From Amphiduros pacificus (taxonomy: Eukaryota > Annelida > Polychaeta > Phyllodocida > Hesionidae), in NCBI GenBank assembly GCA_949316495.1, contig OX439000.1, positions 188,501-252,500 on the forward strand: a DNA stretch of 64,000 bases, read 5' to 3'. The position numbers and the translations under genes were made by a program. Under the pieces are notes generated by a model. It did not search any database and was not told the origin of the DNA. It was given only the letters and a program-made list of their open reading frames with translations. Each line of letters begins with the position of its first letter. The first letter of the stretch is position 1. Positions 45,001-60,189 of the stretch are shown one piece after another.

Positions 45001-47880
45001 TCCCATAATATTATCCTATATCCCACAAGGGACTCCCACCTTCCCAGCCAATGATATAATCCTCCATCACACAAGGGGCTCCCACCTTCCCAACCAATGA
45101 TATTATCCTCCATCCTACAAGGGACTTCCACCTTCCCATACCATGATATTATCCTACATCCCACAAGGGGCTACCACCTTCCCATCCCATGATATTATCC
45201 TACATCCCACAAGGGACTCCCATCTTCCCAGCCAATGATGTTATCCTCCATCCCACAAGGGACTCCCACCTTCCCAGCCAATGATATTATCCTCCATCCT
45301 ACAAGGGAGTCCCAACTTCCCAGCCCATGATATAATCTTCCATCCCACAAGGGATTCCCATCTTCCCAGCCCATGATATTATCTTCCATCCCACAAGGGG
45401 GTCCCACATTCCCATATTATCTTCCATCCCACAAGGGAGTCTCACCTTCCTAGCCCATGATATTATCCTCCATCCGACAAGGGAGTCCCACCTTCCCAGC
45501 CCATGATATTATCTTCCATCCCACAAGGGAGTCCCACCTTCCCAGCCCATGATATTATCTTCCATCCCACAAGGGGTCCCACATTCCCATATTATCTTCC
45601 ATCCCACAAGGGAGTCTCACCTTCCTAGCCCATGATATTATCCTCCATCCATCAAGGGAGTCCCACCTTCCCATCCCATGATATCATCTTCCATCCCACA
45701 AGGGGGTCCCACATTCCCAGCCCATGATATTATCTTCCATCCCACAAGGGAGTCCCATCTTCCCAGCCCATGATATTATCCTCCATCCCACAAGGGAGTC
45801 CCACCTTCACAGCCCATGATATTATCCTCCATCCCACAAGGGAGTCCCACCTTCCCAGCCCATGATAATGTCCTCCATCCCACAAGGGAGTCCCACCTTC
45901 CCATCCCATGATATTATCCTACATCCCACAAGGGGGTCCCACCTTCCCAGCCCATGATATTATCTTCCATCCCACAAGGGAGTCCCACATTCCCAGCCCA
46001 TGATATTATCTTCCATCCCACAAGGGGGTCCCACCTTCCCAGCCCATGAAATTATCTTCCATCCCACAAGGGGGTCCCACATTCCCATATTATCCTCCAT
46101 CCCACAAGGGGGCCCCACCTTCCCATCCCATGATATTATCCTACATCCCACAAAGGACTCCCACCTTCCCATCCCATGATATTATCCTACATCCCACAAG
46201 GGAGTCCCACATTCCCAGCCCATGATATTATCTTCCATCCTACAAGGGAGTCCCACATTCCCAGCCAATGATATTATCCTCCATCCCACAAGGGAGTCTC
46301 ACCTTCCTAGCCCATGATATTATCTTCCATCCCACAAGGGAGTCCCACCTTCCCAGCCCATGATATTATCTTCCATCCTACAAGGGAGTCCCACTTTCCC
46401 AGCCCATGATATTATCCTACATCCCACAAGGGACTCCCACCTTCCCATATTATCTTCCATCCTACAAGGGAGTCCCACATTCCCATCCCATGATATCATC
46501 CTCCATCCCACAAGGGAGTCCGTCCTTCCCAGCCCATGATATTATCTTCCATCCCACAAGGGAGTCCCACCTTCCCAGCCAATGATATTATCTTCCATCC
46601 CACAAGGGAGTCCCACATTCCCATCCCATGATATTATCTTCCATCCCACAAGGGAATCCCACCTTCCCAGCCCATAATATTATCTTCCATCCCACAAGGG
46701 AGTCCCATCTTCCCAGCCCATGATATTATCCTCCATCCCACAAGGGAGTCCCACCTTCACAGCCCATGATATTATCCTCCATCCCACAAGGGAGTCCCAC
46801 CTTCCCAGCCCATGATATTATCCTCCATCCCACAAGAGAGACCCATCTCCCCAACCCATGATATTATCTTCCATCCTACAAGGGAGGCCCACCTTCCCAT
46901 CCCATGATATTATCCTACATCCCACAAGGGACTACCACCTTCCCATCCCATAATATTATCCTATATCCCACAAGGGACTCCCACCTTCCCAGCCAATGAT
47001 ATAATCCTCCATCCCACAAGGGGCTCCCACCTTCCCAACCAATGATATTATCCTCCATCCTACAAGGGACTTCCACCTTCCCATACCATGATATTATCCT
47101 ACATCCCACAAGGGGCTACCACCTTCCCATCCCATGATATTATCCTACATCCCACAAGGGACTCCCATCTTCCCAGCCAATGATGTTATCCTCCATCCCA
47201 CAAGGGACTCCCACCTTCCCAGCCAATGATATTATCCTCCATCCTACAAGGGAGTCCCAACTTCCCAGCCCATGATATAATCTTCCATCCCACAAGGGAT
47301 TCCCATCTTCCCAGCCCATGATATTATCTTCCATCCCACAAGGGGGTCCCACATTCCCATATTATCTTCCATCCCACAAGGGAGTCTCACCTTCCTAGCC
47401 CATGATATTATCCTCCATCCGACAAGGGAGTCCCACCTTCCCAGCCCATGATATTATCTTCCATCCCACAAGGGAGTCCCACCTTCCCAGCCCATGATAT
47501 TATCTTCCATCCCACAAGGGGGTCCCACATTCCCATATTATCTTCCATCCCACAAGGGAGTCTCACCTTCCTAGCCCATGATATTATCCTCCATCCATCA
47601 AGGGAGTCCCACCTTCCCATCCCATGATATCATCTTCCATCCCACAAGGGGGTCCCACATTCCCAGCCCATGATATTATCTTCCATCCCACAAGGGAGTC
47701 CCATCTTCCCAGCCCATGATATTATCCTCCATCCCACAAGGGAGTCCCACCTTCACAGCCCATGATATTATCCTCCATCCCACAAGGGAGTCCCACCTTC
47801 CCAGCCCATGATAATGTCCTCCATCCCACAAGGGAGTCCCACCTTCCCATCCCATGATATTATCCTACATCCCACAAGGG
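42045..47880. repeat. 1,945-bp higher-order repeat, three tandem copies
   Basis: Landmarks at 42070, 42430, 43025 and 43250 recur at +1,945 and +3,890. The length fits 43 units of 46 bp minus four 8-bp-short units and one single-base deletion. Copies are almost identical. The one-G deletion (caaggggtccc at about 43627 and 45572) is present in copies one and two but not in copy three. Confidence 0.9.
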
Positions 47881-48179
47881 ACTACCACCTTCCCATCCCA
47901 TAATATTATCCTACATCCCACAAGGGACTCCCACCTTCCCAGCCAATGATATTATCCTCCATCCCACAAGGGGCTCCCACCTTCCCAGCCAATGATATTA
48001 TCCTCCATCCTACAAGGGACTTCCACCTTCCCAGCCCATGATATTATCCTCCATCCTACAAGGGAGTCCCACCTTCCCAGCCAATGATATTATCCTACAT
48101 CCCACAAGGGACTACCACCTTCCCATCCCATAATATTATCCTCCATCCTACAAGGGACTTCCACCTTCCCAGCCCATGA

Positions 48180-50742
48180 TATTATCCTCCATCCTACAAG
48201 GGAGTCCCACCTTCCCAGCCAATGATATTATCCTCCATCCCACAAGGGACTCCCACCTTCCCAGCCAATGATATTATCCTCCATCCCACAAGGGACTCCC
48301 ACCTTCCTAGCCAATGATATTATCCTCCATCCCACAAGGGACTCCCACCTTCCCAGCCCATGATATTATCCTCCATCCCACAAGGGAGTCCCACCTTCCC
48401 AGCCCATGATATTATCTTCCATCCCACAAGGGAGTCCCACCTTCTCAGCCCATGATATTATCTTCCATCCCACAAGGGGGTCCCACATTCCCATATTATC
48501 TTCCATCCCACAAAGGAGTCTCACCTTCCTAGCCCATGATATTATCCCCCATCCGACAAGGGAGTCCCACCTTCCCAGCCCATGATATTATCTTCCATCC
48601 CACAAGGGAGTCCCACCTTCCCAGCCCATGATATTATCTTCCATCCCACAAGGGGGTCCCACATTCCCATATTATCTTCCATCCCACAAGGGAGTCTCAC
48701 CTTCCTAGCCCATGATATTATCCTCCATCCATCAAGGGAGTCCCACCTTCCCATCCCATGATATCATCTTCCATCCCACAAGGGGGTCCCACATTCCCAG
48801 CCCATGATATTATCTTCCATCCCACAAGGGAGTCCCCAATTCCCAGCCCATGATATCATCTACCATCCCACAAGGGAGTCCCACCTTCCCAGCCTATGAT
48901 ATTATCTTCCATCCCAAAAGGGAGTCCCACATTCCCAGCCCATGATATTATCTTCCATCCCACAAGGCAGTCCCACCTTCCCAGCCCATAATATTATCTT
49001 CCATCCCACAAGGGAGTCCCACATTCCCATCCCATGATATTATCTTCCATCCCACAAGGGAGTCCCACCTTCCCAGCCCATGATATTATCTTCCATCACA
49101 CAAGGGAGTCCCACATTCCCAGCCCATGATATAATCTTCCATCCCACAAGGGGGTCCCACATTCCCATATTATCTTCCATCCCACAAGGGAGTCTCACCT
49201 TCCCAGCCCATGATATTATCTTCCATCCCACAAGGGAGTCCCACATTCCCAGCCCATGATATTATCCTCCATCCCACAAGGGGGTCCCACCTTCCCAGCC
49301 CAAGATATTATCTTCCATCCCACAAGGGGGTCCCACATTCCCATCCCATAATATTATCCTACATCCCACAAGGGAGTCCCACCTTCCCAGCCAATGATAT
49401 TATCCTACATCCCACAAGGGACTACCACCTTCCCATCCCATAATATTATCCTACATCCCACAAGGGACTCCCACCTTCCCAGCCAATGATATTATCCTCC
49501 ATCCCACAAGGGGCTCCCACCTTCCCAGCCAATGATATTATCCTCCATCCTACAAGGGACTTCCACCTTCCCAGCCCATGATATAATCCTCCATCCTACA
49601 AGGGAGTCCCACCTTCCCAGCCAATGATATTATCCTCCATCCCACAAGGGACTCCCACCTTCCCAGCCAATGATATTATCCTCCATCCCACAAGGGACTC
49701 CCACCTTCCTAGCCAATGATATTATCCTCCATCCCACAAGGGACTCCCACCTTCCCAGCCCATGATATTATCCTCCATCCCACAAGGGAGTCCCACCTTC
49801 CCAGCCCATGATATTATCTTCCATCCCACAAGGGAGTCCCACCTTCTCAGCCCATGATATTATCTTCCATCCCACAAGGGGGTCCCACATTCCCATATTA
49901 TCTTCCATCCCACAAAGGAGTCTCACCTTCCTAGCCCATGATATTATCCTCCATCCGACAAGGGAGTCCCACCTTCCCAGCCCATGATATTATCTTCCAT
50001 CCCACAAGGGAGTCCCACCTTCCCAGCCCATGATATTATCTTCCATCCCACAAGGGGGTCCCACATTCCCATATTATCTTCCATCCCACAAGGGAGTCTC
50101 ACCTTCCTAGCCCATGATATTATCCTCCATCCATCAAGGGAGTCCCACCTTCCCATCCCATGATATCATCTTCCATCCCACAAGGGGGTCCCACATTCCC
50201 AGCCCATGATATTATCTTCCATCCCACAAGGGAGTCCCCAATTCCCAGCCCATGATATCATCTACCATCCCACAAGGGAGTCCCACCTTCCCAGCCTATG
50301 ATATTATCTTCCATCCCAAAAGGGAGTCCCACATTCCCAGCCCATGATATTATCTTCCATCCCACAAGGCAGTCCCACCTTCCCAGCCCATGATATTATC
50401 TTCCATCCCACAAGGGAGTCCCACATTCCCATCCCATGATATTATCTTCCATCCCACAAGGGAGTCCCACCTTCCCAGCCCATGATATTATCTTCCATCA
50501 CACAAGGGAGTCCCACATTCCCAGCCCATGATATTATCTTCCATCCCACAAGGGGGTCCCACATTCCCATATTATCTTCCATCCCACAAGGGAGTCTCAC
50601 CTTCCCAGCCCATGATATTATCTTCCATCCCACAAGGGAGTCCCACATTCCCAGCCCATGATATTATCCTCCATCCCACAAGGGGGTCCCACCTTCCCAG
50701 CCCAAGATATTATCTTCCATCCCACAAGGGGGTCCCACATTC
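48180..50742. repeat. 1,402-bp higher-order repeat, two copies
   Basis: Landmarks at 48190, 48542 and 49040 recur at +1,402 (49592, 49944, 50442). The length equals 31 units minus three short units. Similarity fades near 50742. Confidence 0.85.
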
Positions 50743-53700
50743 CCATATTATCTTCCATCCCAAAAGGGAGTCTCACCTTCCTAGCCCATGATATTATCCT
50801 CTATCCCACAATGGAGTCCCACCTTCCCAGCCCATGATATTATCTTCCATCCCACAAGGGGGTCCCACATTCCCATATTAACTTCCATCCCACAAGGGAG
50901 TCTCACCTTCCTAGCCCATGATATTATCCTCCATCCATCAAGGGAGTCCCACCTTCCCATCCCATGATATCATCTTCCATCCCACAAGGGGGTCCCACAT
51001 TCCCAGCCCATGATATTATCTTCCATCCCACAAGGGAGTCCCCAATTCCCAGCCCATGATATCATCTACCATCCCACAAGGGAGTCCCAGCTTCCCAGCC
51101 TATGATATTATCTTCCATCCCACAAGGGAGTCCCACATTCCCAGCCCATGATATTATCTTCCATCCCACAAGGCAGTCCCACCTTCCCAGCCCATGATAT
51201 TATCTTCCATCCCACAAGGGAGTCCCACATTCCCAGCCCATGATATTATCTTCCATCCCACAAGGAAGTCCGACCTTCCCAGCCCATGATATTATCTTCC
51301 ATCCCACAAGGGAGTCCCACATTCCCAGCCCATGATATTATCCTCCATCCCACAAGGGGGTCCCACCTTCCCAGCCCAAGATATTATCTTCCATCCCACA
51401 AGGGAGTCCCACATTCCCATATTATCTTCCATCCCACAAGGGAGTCTCACCTTCCTAGCCCATGATATTATCCTCCATCCCACAAGGGGGTCCCACCTTC
51501 CCAGCCCATGATATTATCCTCCATCCCACAAGGGGGTCCCACCTTCCCAGCCCATGATATTATCTTCCATCCCACAAGGGAGTCCCACATTCCCAGCCCA
51601 TGATATTATCTTCCATCCCACAAGGGGGTCCCACCTTCCCAGCCCATGAAATTATCTTCCATCCCACAAGGGGGTCCCACATTCCCATATTATCCTCCAT
51701 CCCACAAGGGGGCCCCACCTTCCCATCCCATGATATTATCCTACATCCCACAAAGAACTCCCACCTTCCCATCCCATGATATTATCCTACATCCCACAAG
51801 GGAGTCCCACATTCCCAGCCCATGATATTATCTTCCATCCTACAAGGGAGTCCCACATTCCCAGCCAATGATATTATCCTCCATCCCACAAGGGAGTCTC
51901 ACCTTCCTAGCCCATGATATTATCTTCCATCCCACAAGGGAGTCCCATCTTCCCAACCCATGATATTATCCTCCATCCTACAAGGGAGTCCAACCTTCCC
52001 AGCCTATGATATTATCCTACATCCCACAAGGGACTCCCACCTTCCCATATTATCTTCCATCCTACAAGGGAGTCCCACCTTTCCATCCCATGATATTATC
52101 CTCCATCCCACAAGGGAGTCCCACCTTCCCAGCCCATGATATTATCTTCCATCCTACAAGGGAGTCCCACTTTCCCAGCCCATGATATTATCCCACATCC
52201 CACAAGGGACTCCCACCTTCCCATATTATCTTCCATCCTACAAGGGAGTCCCACATTCCCATCCCATGATATCATCCTCCATCCCACAAGGGAGTCCGTC
52301 CTTCCCAGCCCATGATATTATCTTCCATCCCACAAGGGAGTCCCACCTTCCCAGCCAATGATATTATCTTCCATCCCACAAGGGAGTCCCACATTCCCAT
52401 CCCATGATATTATCTTCCATCCCACAAGGGAATCCCACCTTCCCAGCCCATAATATTATCTTCCATCCCACAAGGGAGTCCCATCTTCCCAGCCCATGAT
52501 ATTATCCTCCATCCCACAAGGGAGTCCCACCTTCACAGCCCATGATATTATCCTTCATCCCACAAGGGAGTCCCACCTTCCCAGCCCATGATATTATCCT
52601 CCATCCCACAAGAGAGACCCATATCCCCAACCCATGATATTATCTTCCATCCTACAAGGGAGTCCCACCTTCCCATCCCATGATATTATCCTACATCCCA
52701 CAAGGGACTACCACCTTCCCATCCCATAATATTATCCTACATCCCACAAGGGACTCCCACCTTCCCAGCCAATGATATAATCCTCCATCCCACAAGGGGC
52801 TCCCACCTTCCCAACCAATGATATTATCCTCCATCCTACAAGGGACTTCCACCTTCCCATACCATGATATTATCCTACATCCCACAAGGGGCTACCACCT
52901 TCCCATCCCATGATATTATCCTACATCCCACAAGGGACTCCCACCTTCCCAGCCAATGATGTTATCCTCCATCCCACAAGGGACTCCCACCTTCCCAGCC
53001 AATGATATTATCCTCCATCCTACAAGGGAGTCCCAACTTCCCAGCCCATGATATAATCTTCCATCCCACAAGGGATTCCCATCTTCCCAGCCCATGATAT
53101 TATCTTCCATCCCACAAGGGGGTCCCACATTCCCATATTATCTTCCATCCCACAAGGGAGTCTCACCTTCCTAGCCCATGATATTATCCTCCATCCGACA
53201 AGGGAGTCCCACCTTCCCAGCCCATGATATTATCTTCCATCCCACAAGGGAGTCCCACCTTCCCAGCCCATGATATTATCTTCCATCCCACAAGGGGGTC
53301 CCACATTCCCATATTATCTTCCATCCCACAAGGGAGTCTCACCTTCCTAGCCCATGATATTATCCTCCATCCATCAAGGGAGTCCCACCTTCCCATCCCA
53401 TGATATCATCTTCCATCCCACAAGGGGGTCCCACATTCCCAGCCCATGATATTATCTTCCATCCCACAAGGGAGTCCCCAATTCCCAGCCCATGATATCA
53501 TCTACCATCCCACAAGGGAGTCCCACCTTCCCAGCCTATGATATTATCTTCCATCCCACAAGGGAGTCCCACATTCCCAGCCCATGATATTATCTTCCAT
53601 CCCACAAGGCAGTCCCACCTTCCCAGCCCATGATATTATCTTCCATCCCACAAGGGAGTCCCACATTCCCATCCCATGATATTATCTTCCATCCCACAAG

Positions 53701-54840
53701 GGAGTCCCACCTTCCCAGCCCATGATATTATCTTCCATCCCACAAGGGAGTCCCACATTCCCAGCCCATGATATTATCTTCCATCCCACAAGGGGGTCCG
53801 ACCTTCCCAGCCCATGATATTATCTTCCATCCCACAAGGGAGTCCCACATTCCCAGCCCATGATATTATCCTCCATCCCACAAGGGGGTCCCACATTCCC
53901 AGCCCATGATATTATCTTCCATCCCACAAGGGAGTCCCATATTCCCAGCCCATTATATTATCTTCCATCCCACAAGGGGGTCCCACATTCCCATATTATC
54001 TTCCATCCCACAAGGGAGTCTCACCTTCCTAGCCCATGATATTATCCTCCATCCCACAAGGGGGTCCCACCTTCCCAGCCCATGATATTATCCTCCATCC
54101 CACAAGGGGGTCCCACCTTCCCAGCCCATGATATTATCTTCCATCCCACAAGGGAGTCCCACATTCCCAGCCCATGATATTATCTTCCATCCCACAAGGG
54201 GGTCCCACCTTCCCAGCCCATGAAATTATCTTCCATCCCACAAGGGGGTCCCACATTCCCATATTATCCTCCATCCCACAAGGGGGCCCCACCTTCCCAT
54301 CCCATGATATTATCCTACATCCCACAAGGGACTCCGACCTTCCCATCCCATGATATTATCCTACATCCCACAAGGGAGTCCCACATTCCCAGCCCATGAT
54401 ATTATCTTCCATCCTACAAGGGACTCCCACATTCCCAGCCAATGATATTATCCTCCATCCCACAAGGGAGTCTCACCTTCCTAGCCCATGATATTATCCT
54501 CCATCCGACAATGGAGTCCCACCTTCCCAGCCCATGATATTATCTTCCATCCCACAAGGGAGTCCCACCTTCCCAGCCCATGATATTATCTTCCATCCCA
54601 CAAGGGGGTCCCACATTCCCATATTATCTTCCATCCCACAAGGGAGTCCCACATTCCCAGCCCATGATATTATCTTCCATCCCACAAGGGGGTCCGACCT
54701 TCCCAGCCCATGATATTATCTTCCATCCCACAAGGGAGTCCCACATTCCCAGCCCATGATATTATCCTCCATCCCACAAGGGGGTCCCACATTCCCAGCC
54801 CATGATATTATCCTCCATCCCACAAGGGGGTCCCACCTTC

Positions 54841-57270
54841 CCAGCCCAAGATATTATCTTCCATCCCACAAGAGAGTCCCACCTTCCCATCCCATGATAT
54901 TATCTTCCATCCCACAAGGGAGTCCCACATTCCCAGCCCATGATATTATCTTCCATCCCACAAGGGGGTCCCACATTCCCATATTATCTTCCATCCCACA
55001 AGGGAGTCTCACCTTCCTAGCACATGATATTATCCTCCATCCCACAAGGGGGTCCCACCTTCCCAGCCCATGATATTATCTTCCATCCCACAAGGGAGTC
55101 CCACCTTCCCAGCCCATGATATTATCTTCCATCCCACAAGGGAGTCCCACCTTCCCAGCCCATGATATTATCTTCCATCCCACAAGGGAGTCCCACTTTC
55201 CCAGCCCATGATATTATCTTCCATCCCACAAGGGAGTCCCACATTCCCAGCCAATGATATTATCCTCCATCCCACAAGGGAGTCTCACCTTCCCAGCCAA
55301 TGATATTATCCTCCATCCCACAAGGGAGTCCCACCTTCCCAGCCCATGATATTATCCTACATCCCACAAGGGAGTCCCACTTTCCCAGCCCATTATATTA
55401 TCATCCATCCCACAAGGGAGTCTCACCTTCCCAGCCCATTATATTATCCTCCATCCCACAAGGGAGTCTCACCTTCCCAGCCCATGATATTATCTTCCAT
55501 CCCACAAGGGAGTCCCACTTTCCCAGCCCATGATATTATCTTCCATCCCACAAGGGAGTCCCACCTTCCCAGTCAATGATATCATCTTCCATCCCACAAG
55601 GGAGTCCCACCTTCCCAGCCCATGATATTATCCTCCATCCCACAAGGGAGTCCCACCTTCCCAGCCCATGATGTTATCTTCCATCCTAAAAGGGAGTCCC
55701 ACTTTCCCAGCCCATTATATTATCCTACATCCCACAAGGGAGTCCCACCTTCCCATGTTTTCTTCCATTCTACAAGAGAGTCCCACCTTCCGAGCCCATG
55801 ATACTATCTTCCATCCTCTTAAGGGAGTCCCACCTTCCCAGCCCATGATATTATCCTACATCCCACAAGGGACTCCCACCTTCCCATCCCATGATATTAT
55901 CCTACATCCCACAAGGGAGTCCCCATTACCAGCCAATGATATTATCCTCCATCCCACAAGGGAGTCCCACCTTCCCAGCCCATGATATTATCCTACATCC
56001 CACAAGGGAGTCCCACCTTCCCAGCCCAAGATATTATCTTCCATCCCACAAGAGAGTCCCACCTTCCCATCCCATGATATTATCTTCCATCCCACAAGGG
56101 AGTCCCACATTCCCAGCCCATGATATTATCTTCCATCCCACAAGGGGGTCCCACATTCCCATATTATCTTCCATCCCACAAGGGAGTCTCACCTTCCTAG
56201 CACATGATATTATCCTCCATCCCACAAGGGGGTCCCACCTTCCCAGCCCATGATATTATCTTCCATCCCACAAGGGAGTCCCACCTTCCCAGCCCATGAT
56301 ATTATCTTCCATCCCACAAGGGAGTCCCACCTTCCCAGCCCATGATATTATCTTCCATCCCACAAGGGAGTCCCACTTTCCCAGCCCATGATATTATCTT
56401 CCATCCCACAAGGGAGTCCCACATTCCCAGCCAATGATATTATCCTCCATCCCACAAGGGAGTCTCACCTTCCCAGCCAATGATATTATCCTCCATCCCA
56501 CAAGGGAGTCCCACCTTCCCAGCCCATGATATTATCCTACATCCCACAAGGGAGTCCCACTTTCCCAGCCCATTATATTGTCCTCCATCCCACAAGGGAG
56601 TCTCACCTTCCCAGCCAATGATATTATCCTCCATCCCACAAGGGGGTCTCACCTTCCTAGCCCAAGATATTATCCTCCATCCCAGAAGGGACTCCCACCT
56701 TCCCAGCCAATGATATAATCCTCCATCCCATAAGGGACTCCCACCTTCCCAGCCAATGATATTATCCTCCATCCTACAAGGGACTTCCACCTTCCCAGCC
56801 CATGATATTATCCTCCATTCAACAAGGGAGTCCCACCTTCCCAGCCAATGATATTATCCTCCATCCAACAAGGGAGTCCCACCTTCCCAGTCAATGATAT
56901 CATCTTCCATCCCACAAGGGAGTCCCACCTTCCCAGCCCATGATATTATCCTCCATCCCACAAGGGAGTCCCACCTTCCCAGCCCATGATGTTATCTTCC
57001 ATCCTAAAAGGGAGTCCCACTTTCCCAGCCCATTATATTATCCTACATCCCACAAGGGAGTCCCACCTTCCCATGTTTTCTTCCATTCTACAAGAGAGTC
57101 CCACCTTCCAAGCCCATGATACTATCTTCCATCCTCTTAAGGGAGTCCCACCTTCCCAGCCCATGATATTATCCTACATCCCACAAGGGACTCCCACCTT
57201 CTCATCCCATGATATTATCCTACATCCCACAAGGGAGTCCCCATTACCAGCCAATGATATTATCCTCCAT
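54841..57270. repeat. Overlapping 1,180-bp and 1,318-bp satellite duplications
   Basis: The block 54841-55400 recurs at +1,180 (26 units minus two short units). The block about 55560-55950, marked by the unusual ttcccatgttttcttccatt and catcctcttaaggg, recurs at +1,318. Together they show two successive rearrangements. Confidence 0.8.
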
Positions 57271-60189
57271 CCCACAAGGGACTCCCACCTTCCCAGCCAA
57301 TGATATTATCCTCCATCCCACAAGGGAGTCCCACCTTCCCAGCCCATGATATTATCCTCCATCCCACAAGGGAGTCCCACCTTCCCAGCCAATGGTATTA
57401 TCCTCCATCCCACAAGGGAGTCCCACCTTCCCATCCCATCATATTATCTTCCATCCCACAAGGGAGTTCCATCTTCCCAGCCCATGATATTATCCTCCAT
57501 CCCACAAGGGAGTCCCACCTTCCCAGTCCATGATATTATCTTCCATCCCACAAGAGAGTCCCACATTCCAATCCCATGATATTATCTTCCATCCCACAAG
57601 GGAGTCCCAATTTCCCAGCCCATGATATTATCTTCCATCCCACAAGGGAGTCCCACCTTCCCAGCCCATGATATTATCCTACATCCTACAAGGGACTCCC
57701 ACCTTCCCAGCCAATGATATTATCCTCCATCCCTCAAGGGACTCCCACCTTCCCAGCCAATGATATTATCCTCCATCCCACAAGGGAGTCCCACCTTCTC
57801 AGCCCATGATATTCTCCTCCATCCCACAAGGGAATCCCACCTTCCCAGCCAATGATATTATCCTCCATCCCACAAGGGAGTCTCACCTTCCCAGCCAATG
57901 ATATTATCCTCCATCCCACAAGGGAGTCCCACCTTCCCAGCCCATGATATTATCCTACATCCCACAAGGGAGTCCCACTTTCCCAGCCCATTATATTATC
58001 CTCCATCCCACAAGGGAGTCTCACCTTCCCAGCCAATGATATTATCCTCCATCCCACAAGGGACTCCGACCTTCCCATTCCATGATATTATCCTCCATCC
58101 CACAAGGGACTCCGACCTTCCCATGCCATGATATCATCTTCCATCCCACAAGGGAGTCCCACCTTCCCAGCCCATGATATTATCTTCCATCCCACAAGGG
58201 AGTCCCACCTTCCCAGCCCATGATATTATCCTACATCCCACAAGGGAGTCCCACTTTCCCAGCCCATGATATTATCTTCCATCCCACAAGGGAGTCCCAC
58301 ATTCCCAGCCAATGATATTATCCTCCATCCCACAAGGGAGTCCCACCTTCTCAGCCCATGATATTCTCCTCCAAGGGAGTCCCACTTTCCCAGCCCATGA
58401 TATTATCTTCCATCCCACAAGGGAGTCCCACATTCCCAGACCATGATATTATCTTCCATCCCACAAGGGAGTCCCAATTTCCCAGCCCATGATATTATCT
58501 TCCATCCCACAAGGGAGTCCCACCTTCCCAGCCCATGATATTATCCTACATCCCACAAGGGACTCCCACCTTCCCAGCCAATGATATTATCCTCCATCCC
58601 TCAAGGGACTCCCACCTTCCCAGCCAATGATATTATCCTCCATCCCACAAGGGAGTCCCACCTTCCCAGCCCATGATATTCTCCTCCATCCCACAAGGGA
58701 ATCCCACCTTCCCAGCCAATGATATTATCCTCCATCCCACAAGGGAGTCCCACATTCCCATTCCATGATATTATCTTCCATCCCACAAGGGAGTCCCACC
58801 TTCCCAGCCAATGATATTATCTTCCATCCCACAAGAGAGTCCCACATTCCCAGCCAATGATATTATCCTCCATCAAATAAGGGAGTCCCACATTCCCATT
58901 CCATGATATTATCTTCCATCCCACCTTCCCATCCCATGATATCATCTTCCATCCCACAAGGGACTCCGACCTTCCCAGCCAATGATATTATCCTCCATCT
59001 GACAAGGGAGTCCCACCTTCCCAGACCATGATATTATCGTACATCCCACAAGGGACTCCGATCTTCCCAGCCCATGATATTATCCTCCATCCCACAAGGG
59101 AGTCCCACCTTCCCATCCTATGATATTATCCTACATCCCACAAGGGAGTCCCACATTCCCAGCCCATGATATTATCTTCCAACCCACAAGGGAGTCCCAC
59201 ATTCCCAGCCAATGATATTATCCTCCATCCCACAAGGGAGTCTCACCTTCCTAGTCCATGATATTATCTTCCATCCCACAAGGGAGTCCCATCTTCCCAA
59301 CCCATGATATTATCTTCCATCCTACAAGGGAGTCCCACCTTCCCATCGCATGATATTATCCTACATCCAATAAGGGACTCCCACTTTCGCAGCCTATATT
59401 ATCCTACATCCCACAAGGGACTCCCACCTTCCCATTTTATCTTCCATCCTACAAGAGAGTCCCACCTTCCCAGCCCATGATATTATCTTCTATCCTACAA
59501 GGGAGTCCCACCTTCCCATCCCATGATATTATCCTCCATCCCACAAGGGAGTCCCACCTTCCCAGCCCATGATATTATCTTCCATCCTACAAGGGAGTCC
59601 CACTTTCCCAGCCCATGATATTATCCTACATCCCACAAGGGACTCCCACCTTCCCATATTATCTTCCATCCTACAAGAGAGTCCCACCTTCCCAGCCCAT
59701 GATATTATCTTCCATCCCACAAGGGAGTCCCACCTTCCCAGCCCATGATATTATCCTACATCCCACAAGGGAGTCCCACCTTCCCAGCCCATGATATTAT
59801 CCTACATCCCACAAGGGACTACCACCTTCCCATCCCATGATATTATCCTACATCCCACAAGGGACTCCCACCTACCCAGCCCATGATATTATCTTCCATA
59901 CCACAAGGGAGTCCCACCTTCCCAGCCCATGATATTATCCTCTATCCCACAAGGGAGTCCCACCCTTCCAGCCCATGATCTTATCCTCTATCCCACAAGG
60001 GAGTCCCACCTTCCCAGCCCATGATATTATCTTCCATCCCACAAGGGAGTCACACATTCCCAGCCAATGATATTATCCTCCATCCCACAAGGGAGTCTCA
60101 CCTTCCTAGCCCATGATATTATCCTCCATCCCACAAGGGAGTCTCACCTTCCTAGCCCATGATATTATCCTCCATCCCACAAGGGAGTC

